The notes below the pieces were generated by a model. The model saw nothing but the letters and a program-made list of their open reading frames with translations. It was not told the DNA's origin and ran no database searches. From Planctomycetota bacterium (GTDB lineage Bacteria; Planctomycetota; PLA2), in contig JAKLKT010000123.1 in assembly GCA_023150495.1 (NCBI GenBank), forward strand, positions 1-7,785: DNA of 7,785 nucleotides. The letters are read 5' to 3'. Shown one piece after another: positions 4,796 through 7,785 of this stretch. Within the stretch, counting starts at the first letter, position 1. Each line of letters begins with the position of its first letter. The position numbers were made by a program, and so were the translations under genes.

Positions 4796-5568
4796 CGCGA
4801 CGTGCTGGGGGGCGCGGGGGCCTGGACGGGCGGGCCGCCGGGAAAGCCCCCGAAGCCCCCCCGCATCTGGTCCCGCATCGTCTCGTCGAGATACGTCTTC
4901 GCGTCGACGGCGGGCATGAACTCCTCGAGCGACCTCTGCGCCTCGGTGCGCAGCGCCTCGTACTCCGCGCGCACGATGCGGCCGCGCTCCTCGCGGCTCA
5001 CGTTCTCCATCCCGCCGCCCTCCGCGACCTTGCGCCACACTTCGGGGATCTTCCGGCGGTACACGAGCACGGTCGCCGCGACGCTCTCCTTCTGCTTCGC
5101 GCTGAGCGGCGCGATCTTGTTCTGCTTCACGAGCTCGTCGATGCGCTCGAAGATCCGGACCTTCTGGTCCTCCTCGTTGTTGAGCTCGAGGGCCTTCCGC
5201 ACCTTCTTCCGGAAGACGTTCATCTCCTTCGGGTCGAACTCCTCGCCGCCCGCGGCGGGAGGCTCCTCGCCCTCCTCGGCCGGGCGCGCGCCGAGCGCCG
5301 GCGTCTCGCCCGCGGCGGCGCCCTTCTCGGGATCCGCCGCCGCGGCGGGAGCCTCGGCTGCGGGCGCGGGCTCGATCCCCCTCATCTCGAGCACGCGCTG
5401 GTGCTCGCGCTCGAGGCTCTCGAGACGCGCCGCGAGGCGGGCGACCTCGCCCGAGTCGCTCCGGCGCGAGCCGGTCTGCGCCTTGAGCTCGCCCTGCTGC
5501 ACATAGAGGAAGATGGCCAGCGCGAGCGCGAGCGCGTTCGTGACGGCGAGGATGGGGACGATCTTCAT
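4792..5568 (-). CDS. Membrane-anchored coiled-coil protein of unknown function
   Basis: A 258-residue protein that I do not recognise. The ATG at 5568 has a GGAG (5580-5577) eight bases upstream, which supports this start. Residues 3-23 form one transmembrane helix (IVPILAVTNALALALAIFLYV). Residues of about 40-63 are a heptad-like coiled coil (VARLAARLESLEREHQRVLEM). Residues 66-110 are a disordered Ala/Pro/Glu/Gly linker. Residues 111-236 are a charged all-helical domain (FDPKEMNVFRKKVRKALE through TYLDETMRDQMR), followed by a Gly/Phe/Pro tail (GGFGGFPGGPP). It is a single-pass protein whose helical domain probably faces the periplasm; the loose resemblance to Spy/CpxP-type helical proteins is only an impression. 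It starts 17 bp after the TPR lipoprotein gene and overlaps the DUF3891 gene by four bases. Confidence 0.65.
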   Translation of the reverse strand: MKIVPILAVTNALALALAIFLYVQQGELKAQTGSRRSDSGEVARLAARLESLEREHQRVLEMRGIEPAPAAEAPAAAADPEKGAAAGETPALGARPAEEGEEPPAAGGEEFDPKEMNVFRKKVRKALELNNEEDQKVRIFERIDELVKQNKIAPLSAKQKESVAATVLVYRRKIPEVWRKVAEGGGMENVSREERGRIVRAEYEALRTEAQRSLEEFMPAVDAKTYLDETMRDQMRGGFGGFPGGPPVQAPAPPSTSR

Positions 5569-5585
5569 GGGTGGGTCTCCGGGTC

Positions 5586-6293
5586 TCAGTTAACTCTAAC
5601 CGCGGGGGCTCGCGACGGGTTCCGGCGCAGCGCGGGGTCGCCGGCGAGGACGCGGGCCATGGCCTCCCGGGCGGCGGGGGTGGCGCAGGCGCGGTCGAGG
5701 TAGAGATCGACCTCCGCGCGCGCAAGGGGCAAGGGCTTCAGGCGCGCCCGCTCGAGGGCGTAGGTCCAGCCGTCGGGAAGCCGGGGGGGTGCGGGGGCCC
5801 GGCCCGCGGCGGCGAGGAGGAGCCGCGACCGCAGCGCGCCGTCCGAGGTCGACTCGACGAGGTCCAGGGCCTCGTCCGCGGGCTCCCCTCGGGCGAGGAG
5901 GCGGAGCGCGAGGTCCCTCGCGCAGTCGGGCGTCGGCCGCTTCGCGAGCGACTCCCGGAATAGGTCGAGCGCGCGCTCCTCGTCCCCGCGCCAGAGCGCG
6001 CAGCGGCCGAGGCCGTGGAGCGCGTGCGCGCGGTAGTCGCGAACGAGGCGCTCGTACCGCTCCTCGGCGCGGGCGACGTCGCCGAACGCCTCGAGGTCGA
6101 TCCGCGCGAGCCGGAGAAGGACGACCGGGTCCATGGGGTAGTCGAGGAGGGCGCGCTCGAACCCCGCGCGCGCGGCGGGCCAGTCCGAGCGGGCGGCGGC
6201 CTCGTCCGCCGCGCCGATCAGGGTCTGGGGAGCCGCCTCGGGGGGCGTCTTGCACCCGGCGAGGAGGAGGAGAATCGGGAGGCCCGCGCGCAC
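5586..6293 (-). CDS. TPR-repeat lipoprotein
   Basis: A 235-residue protein starting at the GTG at 6293. The start is set by a compact lipoprotein signal, MRAGLPILLLLAGC, in which L-A-G-C gives Cys14 as the lipidation site. No other in-frame start lies upstream, and the out-of-frame ATG at 6301 reads into a meaningless frame. The mature part is helical with TPR-like repeats at about residues 28-54 (AARSDWPAARAGFERALLDYP), 58-88 (LLRLARIDLEAFGDVARAEERYERLVRDY) and 89-120 (LHGLGRCALWRGDEERALDLFRESLAKRP). A Pro/Arg-rich C-terminal third is less clear. Such proteins are usually scaffolds at the inner or outer membrane. It is first in the operon with the coiled-coil and DUF3891 genes, suggesting a shared envelope task of unknown nature. 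No SD is present; see the promoter entry. Confidence 0.75.
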   Translation of the reverse strand: MRAGLPILLLLAGCKTPPEAAPQTLIGAADEAAARSDWPAARAGFERALLDYPMDPVVLLRLARIDLEAFGDVARAEERYERLVRDYRAHALHGLGRCALWRGDEERALDLFRESLAKRPTPDCARDLALRLLARGEPADEALDLVESTSDGALRSRLLLAAAGRAPAPPRLPDGWTYALERARLKPLPLARAEVDLYLDRACATPAAREAMARVLAGDPALRRNPSRAPAVRVN

Positions 6294-6299
6294 CGCGCC

Positions 6300-6305
6300 A
6301 TGATA
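6300..6305 (-). promoter_or_regulatory. -10 element of the TPR-lipoprotein operon, leaderless geometry
   Basis: On the minus strand TATCAT (6305-6300; 5 of 6 matches to TATAAT) is followed by six bases (GGCGCG) and then the GTG start at 6293. I see no good -35 at 16-18 bases and no SD. The arrangement predicts an mRNA beginning at the start codon. Confidence 0.4.
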
Positions 6306-6333
6306 GGAGGCCGAGGGGGTCCGGGGGCAGCGG

Positions 6334-6362
6334 TTGTCCGAGGGGAGCCACCCCCCTAGAAT
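6334..6362 (+). promoter_or_regulatory. Promoter of the solute-binding protein gene, leaderless geometry
   Basis: TTGTCC (6334-6339; 4 of 6 matches to TTGACA) and TAGAAT (6357-6362; 5 of 6 matches to TATAAT) are separated by exactly 17 bases. The start codon follows the -10 after six bases (GCCCCC). A transcription start 7 bases after the -10 would fall on the A of the ATG at 6369, giving a leaderless mRNA. It lies back-to-back with the -10 of the minus-strand operon in a 75-bp divergent region. Confidence 0.55.
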
Positions 6363-6368
6363 GCCCCC

Positions 6369-7487
6369 ATGAAGCTCGGGAGCCTGCTCGTCGGCCTCTT
6401 CCTACTCGCCGGCTGCGGAGGGGACAAGGAGAGCGCCTCGGGTCCCCTGAAGGTCGGCGCCATCTTCCCGATGACGGGCAACACCGCGACCTACGGCGAG
6501 GAGTCGTGGAACGGGATGCAGCTCGCCTGGGACGACCTGAAGGCGCAGGGCATCGACTTCGACCTGAAGCTCAAGGACGAGAAGTCGGACAGCCAGGCCG
6601 CCAACATCCAGACGAAGACCCTGATCGAGAACGACGGGGTCCACGTCCTGCTCGGTTCGGTCGCCTCCTCGAACACGCTCCAGATCATGCTCGCGGCGAA
6701 GGAGGCGGGGATCCCCGTCATCACGCCCGCGAGCACGAACGACACGCTCACCGAGCAGGGCGGCCCTCTCGCGAGCCGGATCTGCTTCAACGACAGCTTC
6801 CAGGGCGCCGTCCTCGCCAACTTCGCCCTGAACGAGGGGTGGAAGAAGGGGGTCGCCGTCGTCGACAAGGCGCAGGTCTACTCGACGGGGCTCGCCGAGA
6901 ACATCCGCAAGGCGTACGAGGCGGGCGGCGGGACGCTCGCGTTCGAGTACTACAGCTCGGGGGACACCGACTTCGCGAACACGATCCAGAACGTCGCGAA
7001 CCACAAGCCGCAGGTCATCTTCTTCTCCGGCTACTACCCCGAGGGCGGGGTGATGATCCGCCAGGCGGGCGACAAGTGGAAGGGCGTGCCGCTCGTCGCC
7101 GGCGACGGGTTCGACTCCCCGGAGCTGCCGAAGCTCGTCGGGGACACGAGCGCGGACATCTTCCTCTCGTCCCACTTCGCGGCCGACGCGCCCGATCCGA
7201 AGGTGCAGGACTTCGCGAAGCGCTACGAGAAGCGGTTCGGGCAGCTTCCGGGCGCCATGGCCGGCCTCGGCTACGACGTGCTCCTCGTCCTCGCGGACGC
7301 CGTGAAGCGGTGCAAGAACCCGAAGGACCCGGAGGAGCTGGGGCGGGCGATCGCGGCGACGAAGTACAAGGGGATCACGGGCTACATGGACTTGACGACC
7401 CCCGATCGCACGCCGCGGAAGGACGCCGTGATCGTGAAGGTCGAAGGAGGCCTCAAGTTCCACCGCGCCGTGCCTGCCGCCAAGTAA
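6369..7487 (+). CDS. ABC transporter substrate-binding lipoprotein, branched-chain amino acid (LivJ/LivK) type
   Basis: A 372-residue protein with a lipoprotein signal (MKLGSLLVGLFLLAGC, lipidated Cys16) and a short linker. From residue 26 it has the classic periplasmic-binding-protein type 1 (Peripla_BP_6) opening: LKVGAIFPMTGNTATYGEESWNG in part, then MQLAWDDL, with a long match to the family through VLLGSVASSNTL, AKEAGIPVITPASTND, RICFNDSFQGAVLANFA, GYYPEGGVMIRQA and GLGYDVLLVLADAV. The length and domain order are complete. It captures a small ligand outside the inner membrane and hands it to the LivH/LivM permease. The family also covers amides, urea and other amino acids, so leucine/isoleucine/valine specificity is inferred from class alone. 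The stop lies 3 bp before the LivH start, so they form one transcription unit. No SD precedes the ATG; the promoter geometry suggests a leaderless message. Confidence 0.92.
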   Translation: MKLGSLLVGLFLLAGCGGDKESASGPLKVGAIFPMTGNTATYGEESWNGMQLAWDDLKAQGIDFDLKLKDEKSDSQAANIQTKTLIENDGVHVLLGSVASSNTLQIMLAAKEAGIPVITPASTNDTLTEQGGPLASRICFNDSFQGAVLANFALNEGWKKGVAVVDKAQVYSTGLAENIRKAYEAGGGTLAFEYYSSGDTDFANTIQNVANHKPQVIFFSGYYPEGGVMIRQAGDKWKGVPLVAGDGFDSPELPKLVGDTSADIFLSSHFAADAPDPKVQDFAKRYEKRFGQLPGAMAGLGYDVLLVLADAVKRCKNPKDPEELGRAIAATKYKGITGYMDLTTPDRTPRKDAVIVKVEGGLKFHRAVPAAK

Positions 7488-7490
7488 CCC

Positions 7491-7785
7491 GTGCTCGACT
7501 ACCTCCTCAACGGGCTCACGCTGGGCGCGATCTTCGCGTTCATCGCGCTCGGCTACACGATGGTCTACGGGATCATCAAGCTCATCAACTTCGCGCACGG
7601 CGAGTTCTTCATGTTCGGCGCGTACATGGGCTACTTCGCGCTGAGCGGCCTCGGGATCGAGCGCCTTCCCCTCCCCCAGCCCCTCCCCATCCTCCTCTCC
7701 TATTTCGTCGCGCTCACCGCGGCGTCGCTCGGCGCGGGGCTGCTCGCGGTCGCGACCGAGTGGGTCGCCTACCGCCCGGTCCGCC
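7491..7785 (+). CDS. livH: LivH-type branched-chain amino acid ABC permease (3' end beyond window)
   Basis: The first 98 codons are present, starting at a GTG three bases after the stop of the binding-protein gene. The sequence LDYLLNGLTLGAIFAFIALG, the conserved LINFAHGEFFMFGAYMGYF segment and the later AVATEWVAYRPVR are diagnostic of LivH, one of two inner-membrane permeases of the liv transporter (BPD_transp_2 family). Three hydrophobic segments are visible before the window ends. There is no clear SD, so initiation may depend on coupling to the preceding gene. The partner permease LivM and ATPases LivG/LivF would be expected next. Confidence 0.92.
   Translation, partial: MLDYLLNGLTLGAIFAFIALGYTMVYGIIKLINFAHGEFFMFGAYMGYFALSGLGIERLPLPQPLPILLSYFVALTAASLGAGLLAVATEWVAYRPVR

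Noticed and set aside
4028..5506. 492-codon plus-strand frame opposite the DUF3891 and coiled-coil genes
   Set aside because: Low-complexity translation and no start signal. The minus-strand genes have an SD, an ATGA overlap and a recognisable family.
6402..7598. 398-codon minus-strand frame opposite the solute-binding protein
   Set aside because: Shadow of a clearly recognisable Peripla_BP_6 gene, with the composition of a reverse-complement artefact (Val/Arg/Asp/Glu).
1..7785. CRISPR array, tRNA/rRNA, transposase or attachment site
   Set aside because: No direct-repeat/spacer series, no cloverleaf or rRNA sequence, and no transposase- or integrase-like protein was seen on either strand.

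Overview
This is a high-GC bacterial window, by eye about 70% GC. It carries two lipoproteins with lipobox cysteines, Sec-type signal peptides, an exported TlpA/ResA-like thioredoxin and a branched-chain amino acid ABC transporter. These suggest a diderm, Gram-negative-type organism, possibly a Planctomycetota, Myxococcota or Acidobacteriota relative. No rRNA or other taxonomic marker is present, so the assignment is weak.

Layout. At 125-1468 (+) is a secreted serine hydrolase (PHB-depolymerase/feruloyl-esterase type) with a long helical C-terminal extension. Convergent to it, at 1621-2562 (-), is the most notable gene: an exported thioredoxin-fold protein whose catalytic WCGPC motif reads W-TGA-G-P-C, with the frame open and thioredoxin-like on both sides of the TGA. 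This is best read as a selenoprotein (Sec61 in a UGPC motif). A conventional annotation would break it into a 60-residue stub and an N-terminally truncated protein of about 231 residues. A small hairpin at a suitable distance behind the UGA is a candidate bacterial SECIS. Upstream on the same strand, at 2683-3234, is a dolichol/phytol kinase-like membrane protein. A 22-bp perfect palindrome lies between the two genes. Divergent from it, at 3511-3825 (+), is a small double zinc-ribbon protein.

The gene-free stretch 3826-4144 is rich in structure. It holds a strong minus-strand intrinsic terminator and, just upstream of it, what could be a small RNA with exposed CCUCC tracts. Three minus-strand genes then form an operon, transcribed from 6293 down to 4145: a TPR lipoprotein, a membrane-anchored coiled-coil protein, and a DUF3891 HD-like protein that overlaps its neighbour by ATGA. 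Divergent from the operon, at 6369 (+), begins a liv-type cassette: a lipoprotein solute-binding protein followed 3 bp later by a LivH permease that runs off the window.

Three starts (the selenoprotein, the TPR lipoprotein and the solute-binding protein) lack a Shine-Dalgarno sequence and have a near-consensus -10 hexamer ending 6-7 bases before the start codon. This is the geometry of leaderless mRNAs. Two other genes (zinc ribbon, coiled-coil protein) have clear SD sequences, so the organism appears to use both modes. A short palindromic element of about 27 nt occurs in two of the intergenic regions.
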